This document shows, piece after piece, positions 1 to 9,100 of a stretch of 64,000 bases of DNA. The notes below the pieces were generated by a model, which saw nothing but the letters and a program-made list of their open reading frames with translations, did not search any database and had not been told where the DNA came from. This DNA comes from Oscillospiraceae bacterium (GTDB lineage Bacteria; Bacillota; Clostridia; Oscillospirales; Oscillospiraceae). The stretch is taken from assembly GCA_017620525.1 (NCBI GenBank), contig JAGAUY010000023.1, forward strand, positions 45,397 to 109,396, written 5' to 3'. A program made the translations under genes and the position numbers. Each line of letters begins with the position of its first letter. The first letter of the stretch is position 1.

Positions 1-549
1 CGCGGCGTTAAGAACGGTGCGGGTAAGCTCCAGCGTTCCCACGGCGATGCCATGGGTATGCTGGCAACTGTCATGAATGCCATCGCTGTGGCAGATGTTC
101 TGGACCAGCATGGTGTGGACGCTCGGGTGCTGACCGCAGTAGAGATGCACAAATTCGCCGAGTACTTCACCCGGGATACTGCAGAGCGGTACCTGAATGA
201 GGGCAAGGTCGTTCTCTTCGCCGCAGGCACCGGCAATCCCTATTTCTCCACCGATACCGGCGCTGTTCTGCGCGGTGTGGAGATCGAGGCAGATGCCATC
301 CTGATGGCAAAGAACGTGGATGCCATCTACTCTGCAGACCCCAACAAGGACCCCAACGCCATCAAGTATACCGAGCTGACCTACGGTGAAGCCCTGACCA
401 AGAACCTGAAGGCCACCGACATCACCGCCATGGCCCTGGCCATGGACAATGACAAGACCATGGTCTGCTTCGGCCTGGACGAGGAAAACAGCATTGTTCG
501 TGTGGTTCGCGGCGAAGCAATCGGAACCACCGTCAAAAACAAGTTTTAA
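1..549 (+). CDS. pyrH: UMP kinase (5' end outside window)
   Basis: UMP kinase converts UMP to UDP with ATP, the step feeding all pyrimidine nucleotides; it is a cytosolic hexamer of the amino-acid-kinase fold. The reading frame is open from base 1, so the N-terminal part (about 55-60 residues of a usual ~240) is missing and 182 residues are visible. Recognisable blocks are GNPYFSTDTGAVLRG (acceptor/ATP region), ILMAKNVDAIYSADP and the ALAMDND stretch near the C-terminus. The stop is 16 bases before frr, the standard pyrH-frr pairing in Firmicutes, so the two are almost certainly co-transcribed. Family identity is clear; only the start is unknown. Confidence 0.95.
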   Translation, partial: RGVKNGAGKLQRSHGDAMGMLATVMNAIAVADVLDQHGVDARVLTAVEMHKFAEYFTRDTAERYLNEGKVVLFAAGTGNPYFSTDTGAVLRGVEIEADAILMAKNVDAIYSADPNKDPNAIKYTELTYGEALTKNLKATDITAMALAMDNDKTMVCFGLDEENSIVRVVRGEAIGTTVKNKF

Positions 550-565
550 TTAGGAGGACTATACC

Positions 566-1120
566 ATGCCCGTAGATTTTAAGGATTACAGCAGAAGAAT
601 GGAAGGCGCCCTGAATCATCTGAACGACGAGTTCGGTGCTGTCCGCGCAGGCCGTGCCAATGCCAAGGTTCTGGACCGCATCACTGTTGAATATTATGGC
701 AGTGAGACTCCCCTGAATGGAGTTGCAACCATTTCTTCCCCCGATGCCCGTACCCTGGTCATCGCACCCTGGGATTCCAAGCTGCTCAAGGACATCTGCA
801 AGGCCATCCAGATCTCTGATCTGGGCATCAATCCCCAGAACGACGGTAAGGTCGTCCGCCTGGTGTTCCCCCAGCTGACTGAGGAGCGCCGTAAGGAACT
901 GACCAAGCAGGTCAAGAAGTATGCCGAGGAAGCCAAAGTCGCCATGCGCAACATCCGCCGTGATGGTATGGACTATGTCAAGAAGCTGAAGAAGGCTTCC
1001 GAGATCACCGAGGACGACCAGAAGAAGGCAGAGAAGGATCTGCAGGATCTGCTCGATAAGTACATCAAGCGTGTGGACGAGGCAACTGCCGCCAAGGAAA
1101 AGGAACTGATGGCTATCTGA
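566..1120 (+). CDS. frr: ribosome recycling factor
   Basis: Ribosome recycling factor splits post-termination ribosomes together with EF-G. The 184-residue length is exactly that of the family. Typical features are the GAVRAGRANAKVLDRI helix near residues 24-39, the beta domain with VEYYGSETPLNGVATIS, and the C-terminal three-helix bundle rich in Lys/Glu ending DEATAAKEKELMAI. The ATG is preceded by AGGAGG about 8 bases upstream. It follows pyrH directly; uppS follows after 124 bases containing a strong hairpin, so frr may be the end of one transcription unit with partial read-through into the isoprenoid genes. Confidence 0.97.
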   Translation: MPVDFKDYSRRMEGALNHLNDEFGAVRAGRANAKVLDRITVEYYGSETPLNGVATISSPDARTLVIAPWDSKLLKDICKAIQISDLGINPQNDGKVVRLVFPQLTEERRKELTKQVKKYAEEAKVAMRNIRRDGMDYVKKLKKASEITEDDQKKAEKDLQDLLDKYIKRVDEATAAKEKELMAI

Positions 1121-1187
1121 AGCTTCGCCGTTGCTGTCTGTTTTTCAGCGGTATCCGGATCGAGCGTGCTTTCGTGTTTTGATTTTC

Positions 1188-1214
1188 TGATGGGGGCGCT
1201 GGGCGCCCCCATCA
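1188..1214 (+). terminator. perfect 12-bp hairpin between frr and uppS, without a T-run
   Basis: A perfect inverted repeat TGATGGGGGCGC / GCGCCCCCATCA with a 3-base loop lies between frr and uppS. There is no T tract after it, so it is not a canonical intrinsic terminator. It may attenuate transcription, or stabilise or process the mRNA between the two gene groups. Confidence 0.5.
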
Positions 1215-1244
1215 TACTGCCATCTGCCGAAAGAGGTTTATCGT

Positions 1245-1973
1245 ATGACCCAAACAGAGAATAATACCCAAAAACTCCCGGCGCCGGAGCATATTGCCAT
1301 TATCATGGACGGAAATGGACGCTGGGCCAAAAACCGCGGCCTGCCCCGGACAGCCGGCCATGCCGCCGGCGGCGAGGCATTTCGCCGCATTGCAAATTAC
1401 TGCCGCACCCTGGGCGTCAAATATCTGACGGTCTATGCTTTCTCCACGGAAAACTGGAAAAGAAGCCAGGAGGAAGTGGCAGGCATCATGAGACTGCTGG
1501 GAAAGTACCTGCAGGAAGCGCTGCGGGATATGGAGAAAAATGCGGTCACCTTCAGATTCTTCGGTGATCTGAGCAAACTCAGTCCGCAGCTGCAGAAGCT
1601 GTGCCGGGATGCGGAATCCCGTTCCTCCCAGTACCATGAGGTCCAGGTGAACTTTTGCCTGAACTATGGCGGCCGGGATGAGATCGTCCACGCTGCCAGA
1701 GCCTTTGCCCGTGATGTGGCGGAGGGAAAACACCAGCCGGAAGAACTGACGGAAGCGATGCTCTCTTCCTACCTGTACTCGGGGGACGTCCCTGATCCGG
1801 AGCTGATCATCCGGCCCTCCGGTGAGAAGCGCATCAGCAATTTCCTGCTGTGGCAGTCTGCCTATTCGGAATTTGTGTTTATGAATGTACTGTGGCCTGA
1901 TTTCGGTCCGAAGGATCTGGATGAAGCCATTGAAGAATACCATCGGCGCAACCGCCGATTTGGAGGGACATAA
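1245..1973 (+). CDS. uppS: isoprenyl transferase (undecaprenyl diphosphate synthase)
   Basis: Cis-prenyltransferase that condenses farnesyl-PP with eight isopentenyl-PP units to give undecaprenyl-PP, the lipid carrier for peptidoglycan and other wall polymers. The 242-residue product carries IIMDGNGRWAKNRG at residues 19-32, with the catalytic Asp at 22 and the substrate-binding Arg/His residues following. The C-terminal signature RPSGEKRISNFLLWQSAYSEF is present (Pro replaces the usual Thr after the first Arg). It lies in the order uppS-cdsA-dxr-rseP-ispG common in Firmicutes, so isoprenoid precursor synthesis (dxr, ispG) and its use (uppS) are co-located. An AAAGAGG ribosome site precedes the ATG. 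Confidence 0.96.
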   Translation: MTQTENNTQKLPAPEHIAIIMDGNGRWAKNRGLPRTAGHAAGGEAFRRIANYCRTLGVKYLTVYAFSTENWKRSQEEVAGIMRLLGKYLQEALRDMEKNAVTFRFFGDLSKLSPQLQKLCRDAESRSSQYHEVQVNFCLNYGGRDEIVHAARAFARDVAEGKHQPEELTEAMLSSYLYSGDVPDPELIIRPSGEKRISNFLLWQSAYSEFVFMNVLWPDFGPKDLDEAIEEYHRRNRRFGGT

Positions 1974-1979
1974 AGAGAA

Positions 1980-2801
1980 ATGAAAACAAGAATCATTGCA
2001 GCTGCCGTGCTGATCCCTGTGCTGCTGGTGCTTCTGCTGGCTGCGCCGAAAATTGTGACCGCGGTCATCTGGGGCATTTTGCTGGCAGTCGGCGCATATG
2101 AGCTGCTGTATCGGACGGATCTGGTCCGGGAAGCGCGTCTGGTGATCTATTCCGCGGTTATGGCCTTCGCCATTGCCATGTGGAGCTTTTGGGACGCGGT
2201 ACATGCCTGGGGCATGATCGGTCTGATGCTTTTCATCATGCTGCTGTTCGCGGAGATGATGATGTCTCATGTGAAGATCACCTTCGACAAGATCTGTATG
2301 TGTCTGGTGGCGGGCGTACTGGTGCCGCTTCTGCTGAGCAGTCTGATCCGGATCCACACCATGAAGATCGGAAAGTTTATGGTGTTGATCCCCTTTATTG
2401 TGGCATTCGCTTCCGATTCCGGCGCGTATTTTGCGGGCCGCTACTTCGGCGCCCATAAGCTGGCACCTGTCATCAGCCCTCACAAGACAGTGGAAGGCGC
2501 CGTCGGCGGTGTGATCTGCGCGGTGTTGTGCATGATCATTTATGCGGTGGTGCTGGATCTGCCTGTGGAGCTTTTCAATTTCAACGTCAATTACCTGTAT
2601 GCGGCGCTGTACGGCCTGCTGGGCAGTCTGGTCGGCATTGTGGGCGACCTGTGCTTCTCCGTCATCAAGCGGCAGACCGGCATCAAAGACTATGGCAATC
2701 TGATACCCGGCCACGGTGGCTTCCTGGACCGTTTTGATTCCATGATGCTCGTTGGCCCCCTGATGGAAGCACTGATGCTTCTGATTCCTGTGGCGGTGTA
2801 A
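1980..2801 (+). CDS. cdsA: phosphatidate cytidylyltransferase
   Basis: Integral membrane enzyme making CDP-diacylglycerol from phosphatidate and CTP, the branch point for phospholipid synthesis. The 273-residue protein is strongly hydrophobic, with about eight membrane segments. It ends with the CDP-DAG synthase signature: SVIKRQTGIKDYGN followed by LIPGHGGFLDRFD near residues 224-250, containing the conserved Lys-Asp and His-Gly-Gly...Asp-Arg-x-Asp residues. Only 6 bases separate it from uppS and 4 from dxr, so translation is probably coupled along this stretch. Confidence 0.96.
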   Translation: MKTRIIAAAVLIPVLLVLLLAAPKIVTAVIWGILLAVGAYELLYRTDLVREARLVIYSAVMAFAIAMWSFWDAVHAWGMIGLMLFIMLLFAEMMMSHVKITFDKICMCLVAGVLVPLLLSSLIRIHTMKIGKFMVLIPFIVAFASDSGAYFAGRYFGAHKLAPVISPHKTVEGAVGGVICAVLCMIIYAVVLDLPVELFNFNVNYLYAALYGLLGSLVGIVGDLCFSVIKRQTGIKDYGNLIPGHGGFLDRFDSMMLVGPLMEALMLLIPVAV

Positions 2802-2805
2802 GAAT

Positions 2806-3963
2806 ATGATGAAATGTGTCAGTATTTTAGGCTCTACCGGCTCCATCGGCCGGCAGAGCCTGGACATTATCAGCCGCCTTCCGGACGTGAAGGTGGCGGC
2901 GCTCACAGCCGGTACCGGTGTGGAGCGCATGGCGGAGCAGTGCCGCGCGTTTCAGCCCCGGCTTGCCGTTATGGCGACCCAGGAGGCTGCGAAGGAACTG
3001 GCAGAGCGGATTGTGGATCTTCCTGTTAAGATCTCCTTTGGCGAAGAAGGCCTGATTGAGGCTGCCACTATGGAGGAAGCCGACTGCGTCATCACGGCTG
3101 TGGTGGGCATGGTGGGTCTGAAGCCCACTCTGGCGGCAATCCGTCAGGGCAAACGCATCGGACTTGCCAACAAAGAGACGCTGGTCTGTGCCGGTGAGTT
3201 GGTCATGGCGGAAGCGAAGCGCTGCGGTGCGGAGATCATCCCCGTGGATTCGGAGCATTCGGCCATCTTCCAGTGCCTGATGGGCAGCCGTGACCGCAGC
3301 GAAATCAAGCGCATCATTCTGACCTGTTCCGGCGGTCCCTTCTTCGGCATGGAGAAGGAGCAGCTGAAGTCCGTGACCAAGGAGGACGTTCTGCGTCATC
3401 CTACCTGGAAAATGGGTCCCAAGATCACGGTGGACTGTGCCACGCTGATGAACAAGGGCCTGGAAGTGATCGAAGCCATGCGGCTGTACGATCTGCCTCT
3501 GGAACAGGTGGATGTGGTCATTCACCGCCAGAGCATTGTCCACAGCCTGGTGGAATTTGTGGACGGCGCTGTGATGGCGCAGATGGGCGCGCCGGATATG
3601 CGTCTTCCCATCCAGCTGGCCCTGACGTATCCCGCCCGGACGGTCTGCCCCGTGGATCCGCTGGATCTGACAGCCTGCGGCAATCTGAGCTTCTTCAAGC
3701 CGGATCTGGAGACGTTCCCCTGTCTTGCTCTGGCCCGGGAATGTGCAGCCAAGGGCGGTACGGCCTGTCCTGCCATGAACGGTGCCAATGAAGAGGCGGT
3801 AGCCATGTACCTGCGCGGCGAGATCGGTTTCTATGATATCTACCGTTTGGTCTGTGAAGCTGTGGAGGAAGTGCCCTTTATCCAGAATCCGACTCTGGAT
3901 CAGATTCTGGAGGCCGACCGTCTGGCACGTTTGAGTGTCAAGACCCGTGCAATATCCAATTGA
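2806..3963 (+). CDS. dxr: 1-deoxy-D-xylulose 5-phosphate reductoisomerase
   Basis: Second enzyme of the MEP isoprenoid pathway; it converts DXP to 2-C-methyl-D-erythritol 4-phosphate with NADPH and a divalent metal. The 385-residue product has the N-terminal NADPH loop LGSTGSIGRQSLDI at about residues 8-21. It has the metal-binding block VDSEHSAIFQCL, and the later blocks MGPKITVDCATLMNKGLEV and NGANEEAV. Two ATG codons are adjacent (2806, 2809), and either may initiate. It sits four bases after cdsA. With ispG two genes downstream, the window shows that the organism uses the MEP rather than the mevalonate route. Confidence 0.97.
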   Translation: MMKCVSILGSTGSIGRQSLDIISRLPDVKVAALTAGTGVERMAEQCRAFQPRLAVMATQEAAKELAERIVDLPVKISFGEEGLIEAATMEEADCVITAVVGMVGLKPTLAAIRQGKRIGLANKETLVCAGELVMAEAKRCGAEIIPVDSEHSAIFQCLMGSRDRSEIKRIILTCSGGPFFGMEKEQLKSVTKEDVLRHPTWKMGPKITVDCATLMNKGLEVIEAMRLYDLPLEQVDVVIHRQSIVHSLVEFVDGAVMAQMGAPDMRLPIQLALTYPARTVCPVDPLDLTACGNLSFFKPDLETFPCLALARECAAKGGTACPAMNGANEEAVAMYLRGEIGFYDIYRLVCEAVEEVPFIQNPTLDQILEADRLARLSVKTRAISN

Positions 3964-3979
3964 TTAAGGAGTCCTGTTT

Positions 3980-5041
3980 TTGAGTATTCTTTTTGCGATT
4001 ATCCTGTTCAGTTTGCTGATTTTTGTCCACGAACTGGGCCATTTTGCGGCAGCAAAGCTTTCCGGTGTTCAGGTCAATGAGTTTTCCATGTTCATGGGCC
4101 CGGCGATTTTCAAGAAGCAGGTGGGGGAGACTCTGTACACCATCCGTTGTATTCCTGTCGGCGGTTTCTGCGCCATGGAGGGAGAGGATGAGGATACGGA
4201 CAATCCCAGATCCTTTCAGAAGGCGGCCTGGTGGAAGCGTCTGATCATTCTGATTGCCGGTGCGGCGATGAATTTCATTGCGGGCGTTGCCCTCCTTGGA
4301 ATCGTTTATGCGCCGGCCCAGCAGTTTGCGGTTCCCGTGGTGGATTTCTTCGAAGAAGGCTGCGCTCTTTACGGAGAGGAAGGTCTGCTGGAAGGGGACC
4401 GGCTTCTGGAACTGGACGGCGAAAGGATCTATGTTGCAGCTGATTTTTCCACGATTTTGTCACTGTTTCCCGGAGACACCCATGATCTGGTGCTCGAGCG
4501 GAACGGCAAGCGGGTTGAACTGAACGATTTTGTCATGGAGAAGCGGGAATTTCCCGACGGAAACGGCGGAACCAGCCTGCGCTATGGATTCAATTTCGGC
4601 ATTGTTGAGGCGACGTTTGGAAGCAAGATTCAGTATATCTGGAATTCCGCTCTGGATACGGTCCGGCTGGTGCGGCTGAGCCTGCAGATGCTGGTGCGCG
4701 GTCAGGTGGGCATTCAGGACATGGGCGGCCCTGTGATGATCGTGGATCAGATGAACCAGGTGGCCCAGGCTTCCGAGACCGCATCGGATGCACTGCTGAA
4801 TATGCTCTATTTCGGCGGTTTTATCGCCATCAATCTGGCGGTTATGAATCTGCTGCCCATTCCTGCGCTGGACGGCGGCAGAGTGGTCTGTCTGCTGATT
4901 ACCACGGCGGTGGAAGCTGTGACCCGCAGGAAAATCAATCCCAAATACGAAGGCTATCTCCACGGCGCGGGAATGATCCTGCTGCTGGGACTGATGGCTC
5001 TGATCATGTTCAAAGATATTTTTGTCATTATGAAGAGGTAA
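3980..5041 (+). CDS. rseP: RIP metalloprotease (site-2 protease, RseP family)
   Basis: Intramembrane zinc protease that cleaves membrane anchors, such as anti-sigma factors or remnant signal peptides. The HExxH zinc motif HELGH is at residues 17-21 inside the first membrane segment. A PDZ-like region occupies the middle (about residues 115-200), and the third zinc ligand motif NLLPIPALDGGRVV is near residue 290. The 353-residue length is typical. The start is TTG at 3980, with AAGGAG ending 9 bases upstream; no in-frame ATG precedes the HELGH helix. Placement between dxr and ispG is common in Firmicutes and need not mean a role in isoprenoid synthesis. Confidence 0.95.
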   Translation: MSILFAIILFSLLIFVHELGHFAAAKLSGVQVNEFSMFMGPAIFKKQVGETLYTIRCIPVGGFCAMEGEDEDTDNPRSFQKAAWWKRLIILIAGAAMNFIAGVALLGIVYAPAQQFAVPVVDFFEEGCALYGEEGLLEGDRLLELDGERIYVAADFSTILSLFPGDTHDLVLERNGKRVELNDFVMEKREFPDGNGGTSLRYGFNFGIVEATFGSKIQYIWNSALDTVRLVRLSLQMLVRGQVGIQDMGGPVMIVDQMNQVAQASETASDALLNMLYFGGFIAINLAVMNLLPIPALDGGRVVCLLITTAVEAVTRRKINPKYEGYLHGAGMILLLGLMALIMFKDIFVIMKR

Positions 5042-5046
5042 CACTT

Positions 5047-6084
5047 ATGACAAGACAGATAAATGTTGGCGGTGTGGCCATTGGCGGCGGTGCCCCTGTG
5101 GTTATCCAGTCTATGCTGAATACCAAGACCACCGACGTGGCAGGCAGCCTTACTCAGATCAATCAGCTGAAGGCAGCCGGCTGCCAGATCGCAAGACTGG
5201 CAGTTCCCAATATGGAAGCTGCCCGTACGTTTGCGCAGATCTGCGCCCACAGTCCGTTGCCCCTGGTGGCCGATATCCATTTTGACTATAAGCTGGCCAT
5301 TGCCGCTGCGGAAGGCGGCGCGTCCAAGATCCGTATCAACCCCGGCAACATCGGCGGTGAGGACCGGGTCCAGGCGGTGGTGGAAGTCTGTAAGGATAAG
5401 AAGATCCCCATCCGGATCGGCGTCAACGGCGGCAGCCTCGACAAGAAGCTGCTGGAAAAGTACGGCCACCCCACTGCGGATGCGCTGGTAGAAAGTGCAT
5501 TCCAGCATCTGGAACTGCTGGAAAAGTTCGGATTTTATGACACCTGCGTGTCCATGAAGTCCTCCACCGTTCCCACTATGGTTGAAGCAGTGCGAAAGTT
5601 CCGGGCAAAGTGTGATTATCCCATTCATATCGGTGTCACAGAGACCGGTCCCGTGAAGCAGGGCCTGATCAAATCTGCCATGGGCATTGGTGCGCTGCTG
5701 CTTGATGGCATCGGTGATACCATCCGTGTCAGTCTGACCGATGATCCCGTGGAGGAGATCTACGCTGCCAAGGACATTCTGAAGGCTGCCGGCCTGCGCA
5801 GGGAGGGTGTCAACATCGTATCCTGTCCCACCTGCGGCCGTACCCGGATCAATCTGATCGACCTGGTGAACCAGGTGGACGCTGCACTGAAGGACTGCGA
5901 GAAGCCCATCACGGTTGCCGTCATGGGCTGCGTGGTCAATGGTCCCGGTGAGGCCCGGGAAGCCGATATCGGTATTGCCGGCGGCGACGGCTGGGGAATG
6001 ATCTTTGAGAAGGGCGAGCAGGTGGAAAAGCTTCCCTATGAGCAGCTGCTGCCTGCGCTGCTGAAGCGGATCGAGAATATGTGA
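5047..6084 (+). CDS. ispG: 4-hydroxy-3-methylbut-2-en-1-yl diphosphate synthase (flavodoxin)
   Basis: IspG (GcpE) reductively opens MEcPP to HMBPP, the penultimate MEP-pathway step, using a [4Fe-4S] cluster. The 345-residue protein starts with the TIM-barrel block VAIGGGAPVVIQSMLNTKTTD. It carries the cluster-binding cysteines in VSCPTCGRTRINLI (about residues 258-271) and MGCVVNGPGEA (about 297-307). The ATG lies five bases after the rseP stop. The gene is immediately followed by a GC-rich palindromic element before polC, described separately. Confidence 0.97.
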   Translation: MTRQINVGGVAIGGGAPVVIQSMLNTKTTDVAGSLTQINQLKAAGCQIARLAVPNMEAARTFAQICAHSPLPLVADIHFDYKLAIAAAEGGASKIRINPGNIGGEDRVQAVVEVCKDKKIPIRIGVNGGSLDKKLLEKYGHPTADALVESAFQHLELLEKFGFYDTCVSMKSSTVPTMVEAVRKFRAKCDYPIHIGVTETGPVKQGLIKSAMGIGALLLDGIGDTIRVSLTDDPVEEIYAAKDILKAAGLRREGVNIVSCPTCGRTRINLIDLVNQVDAALKDCEKPITVAVMGCVVNGPGEAREADIGIAGGDGWGMIFEKGEQVEKLPYEQLLPALLKRIENM

Positions 6085-6085
6085 A

Positions 6086-6167
6086 TTGTAGGGGGGCGAT
6101 GCCCACATCGCCCCCCTTACAACTGTTGTATATCCCAGAGGGCCGGTGTGGGCATCGGCCCCTATAC
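6086..6167. repeat. small interspersed palindromic element with inverted ends between ispG and polC
   Basis: About 80 bases contain two GC-rich hairpins. Hairpin 1 (6086-6122) pairs GGGGGGCGATG with CATCGCCCCCC, flanked by TTGTA/TACAA. Hairpin 2 (6140-6161) pairs GGGCCGGTG with CATCGGCCC. Read from the right end, the sequence TATAGGGGCCGATGCCCAC closely matches the left end GTAGGGGGGCGATGCCCAC, so the two ends form inverted copies of one unit of roughly 27 bases. This looks like a MITE/REP-type element. It keeps the polC frame open upstream and separates polC from ispG. Confidence 0.7.
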
Positions 6168-6176
6168 CGATTGCAT

Positions 6177-9100
6177 ATGGCTGAACAAGTATTATTCAAC
6201 AATATGTTCCCGGACTATGAGCCGCCTGAGGCGCTGGCAAGCGCGCTTTCTCAGGCGGCTGTTGTTGCTGCGGACATTGATCCTGCTGCCCGGAAGGTGT
6301 CGGTTGCGATCCATTCGGAAACCTATATTCCCAAGCGTCTGCTGGATCAGGCAGCGAAGGAGATCTGTATCCTCTATGGCCTGGTGGATTTCTCTTTGAC
6401 GGCTGTTCACCCTGCTTCGCAGCTGCATCAGATTGAACCGGAAGAATTGCGGGATCTGTTTGTGGCGCAGAATTCCATGGCCCGGGGTACTCTTGCGGGA
6501 GCCAAATGGGTCTGGAATGATGAGGAGCTGACCATCCGACTGCTGGCCAACGGCAAAAAGTCTCTGGAGGAGAACGTACCTGCCGTTCAGAATGCGCTGC
6601 GGGAACGCTTTGCCGTGCCTGTGACCATCCGCATCGAAGCGGGACAGGCCCTGGAAGGCCAGGCGCTCTTCGATGCCATGGAGTCCATGCGCGCCAATAT
6701 GATCGAGACGATGCCTGCTGCGGCATTCCAGCCGAAGAAGGAGGAAAAGGCTGCCGCTCCTAGTGAAGCTTTCTACGGAAAACCCTTCCGGGGGACTGCC
6801 ACACCCATGAAGGATGTGGGTCTGGATCTGGGCACCATCATCGTTGAAGGCAAAGTTTTCAATGTGGAGCACAAGGAGCTGAAAAAGCGAAATGCCTGGG
6901 TGATCAAATTCGACATGACGGACAACACCAATTCCGTCCGGATCAGCAGATTTATGGAGGCGAATGAAGCCAAACCCATTTTGGAGAATGTGAAAGTTGG
7001 CAGTATCCTTCAGGTTCAGGGTAGACCTGTTGAGGACCGTTTTGAAAACGAGATGGTCCTGAAACCCTTTGCAATGATGCCCGGTTCCATGCCCAAGCGC
7101 AAGGACACCGCGCCCAACGGCAAGCGTGTGGAGCTCCATCTGCACACTACCATGTCCAATATGGATGCTCTGACAGATACTGCTGCGGCGGTCAAACAGG
7201 CGGCTGCCTGGGGCCACCGGGCCATCGCCATTACGGATCACGGTGTTGCCCAGTCCTTCCCGGATGCCATGAAGGCTGCTTCCAAAGCAAAGGTGGCAGG
7301 AACCGATGAGAATATCAAGATCCTCTACGGCTGCGAGGGTTACTATGTCAATGACGTGGATGACCGCATCGTGGTTCATGGTAATCGGGACATGACTTTC
7401 GACCAGGAATTTGTGGCCTTCGACCTGGAGACCACCGGCCTTTCCTCCCGGACCGACCGCATCATCGAGATCGGTGCGGTGATCCTGAAAAACGGCAGGG
7501 AAGTGGACCGTTTCCAGACCTTTGTGGATCCCGAGCGGAAGCTGGAAAAGAAAATCGTGGATCTGACGGGCATTACGGACGAGATGCTGGCGGGGGCTCC
7601 AAAGATCGAGAAAGTACTGCCTGAATTCCTGAAATTCATCGGCGATCGTGTTCTGGTTGCCCACAATTCCGATTTTGATACCGGCTTTATCCGGGCGGAA
7701 TGCAGCCGCCAGGGACTGCCTTATACCTATACCGCAGCGGATACGCTGATCCTTTCTCAGAATCTGCTGCCCCAGCTGAGCAAGTTCAAGCTGGATATTG
7801 TCTCCAATGCACTGAGTCTGCCGGATTTCAACCATCACCGCGCCGCCGACGACGCCATGACTTGTGGTCTGATCATGGCAAAGCTCATGCAGAAGCTGGA
7901 AGAGGAGCACGACATCCATAATCTCCAGGCGGTCAATCCTGCCATGACTCAGCTTCGTTCCAAGGGCCGCATTGCCGACCGCCATGCCCGGCATATTATC
8001 CTGTTTGCCAAGAATCAGGTGGGACTGCGCAATCTCTATCATCTGATCTCCGATGCCAATTTGAAGTATTTCAAGCGTGTTCCCAGAATCCCCAAGTCCG
8101 AGCTGCTGGCGCTGCGGGAGGGCTTAATCATCGGTTCCGCCTGCGAAGCCGGTGAACTCTTCCAGGCCATCCTGGACCGCAAGAGCGACGATGAACTCAA
8201 GCGCCTGGCATCGTTTTATGATTTCCTGGAGATCCAGCCTCTGGCCAACAATATGTTTATGCTCGCCAAGGGCATGGCCAAGGATGTGGAGGAGCTGCGG
8301 GAATACAACCGCACCATTGTCCGATTGGGCGAGGAACTGGGAAAACCTGTGGTTGCCACCGGTGACGTCCATTTCCTCAATCCGGAAGATGAGGTATTCC
8401 GTCATATTCTTCTTGCTACCAAGGGCTTTGATGATGCGGACAAGGAGAATCCTCTGTATTTCCGCACCACCGATGATATGCTGCGGGAATTCAGCTATCT
8501 GGGCGAGGAAAAGGCCTACGAGGTGGTGGTCACCAATCCCAACATGATCGCCGACATGGTGGAAACCCTGCGGCCGGTGCCCCACAATCTGTTCGCTCCC
8601 AAGATTGAAAACTCTGTGGAGGACCTGAAAAGTCTGGTCTATGGCAAGTTCCACCGGCTTTACGGAGACAATCCTCCGGAGCTGTTCGTCAAACGCGTTG
8701 AAACGGAACTGCACGACATCATCTCCTGCCATTACGACGTGATCTATATGTCTGCCCAGAAGCTGGTGCAGAATAGTCTGGAGCATGGTTATCTGGTCGG
8801 TTCCCGAGGCTCCGTCGGTTCGTCGATTGTTGCCTATATGTCCGGCATCACGGAGGTCAATTCTTTCCCGCCCCATTACCGCTGCCCCAATCCGGAGTGC
8901 AAGCATACTGTTCTGGATGTACCCAGGGAATTCAACTGCGGTGCGGACCTTCCCGACGCGGTCTGCCCCAAGTGCGGCGCCCAGATGGAGAAGGACGGCT
9001 TCAATATTCCCTTTGAAACTTTCCTTGGTTTCGGCGGCGACAAGGTTCCGGATATCGACCTGAACTTCTCCGGTGAATATCAGGCAAGAGCCCATGCCTA

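Noticed and set aside
6081-6176. A 32-residue N-terminal extension of PolC
   Set aside because: The extension is encoded by the palindromic repeat and resembles no PolC N-terminus; a start at 6177 or 6204 is more plausible.
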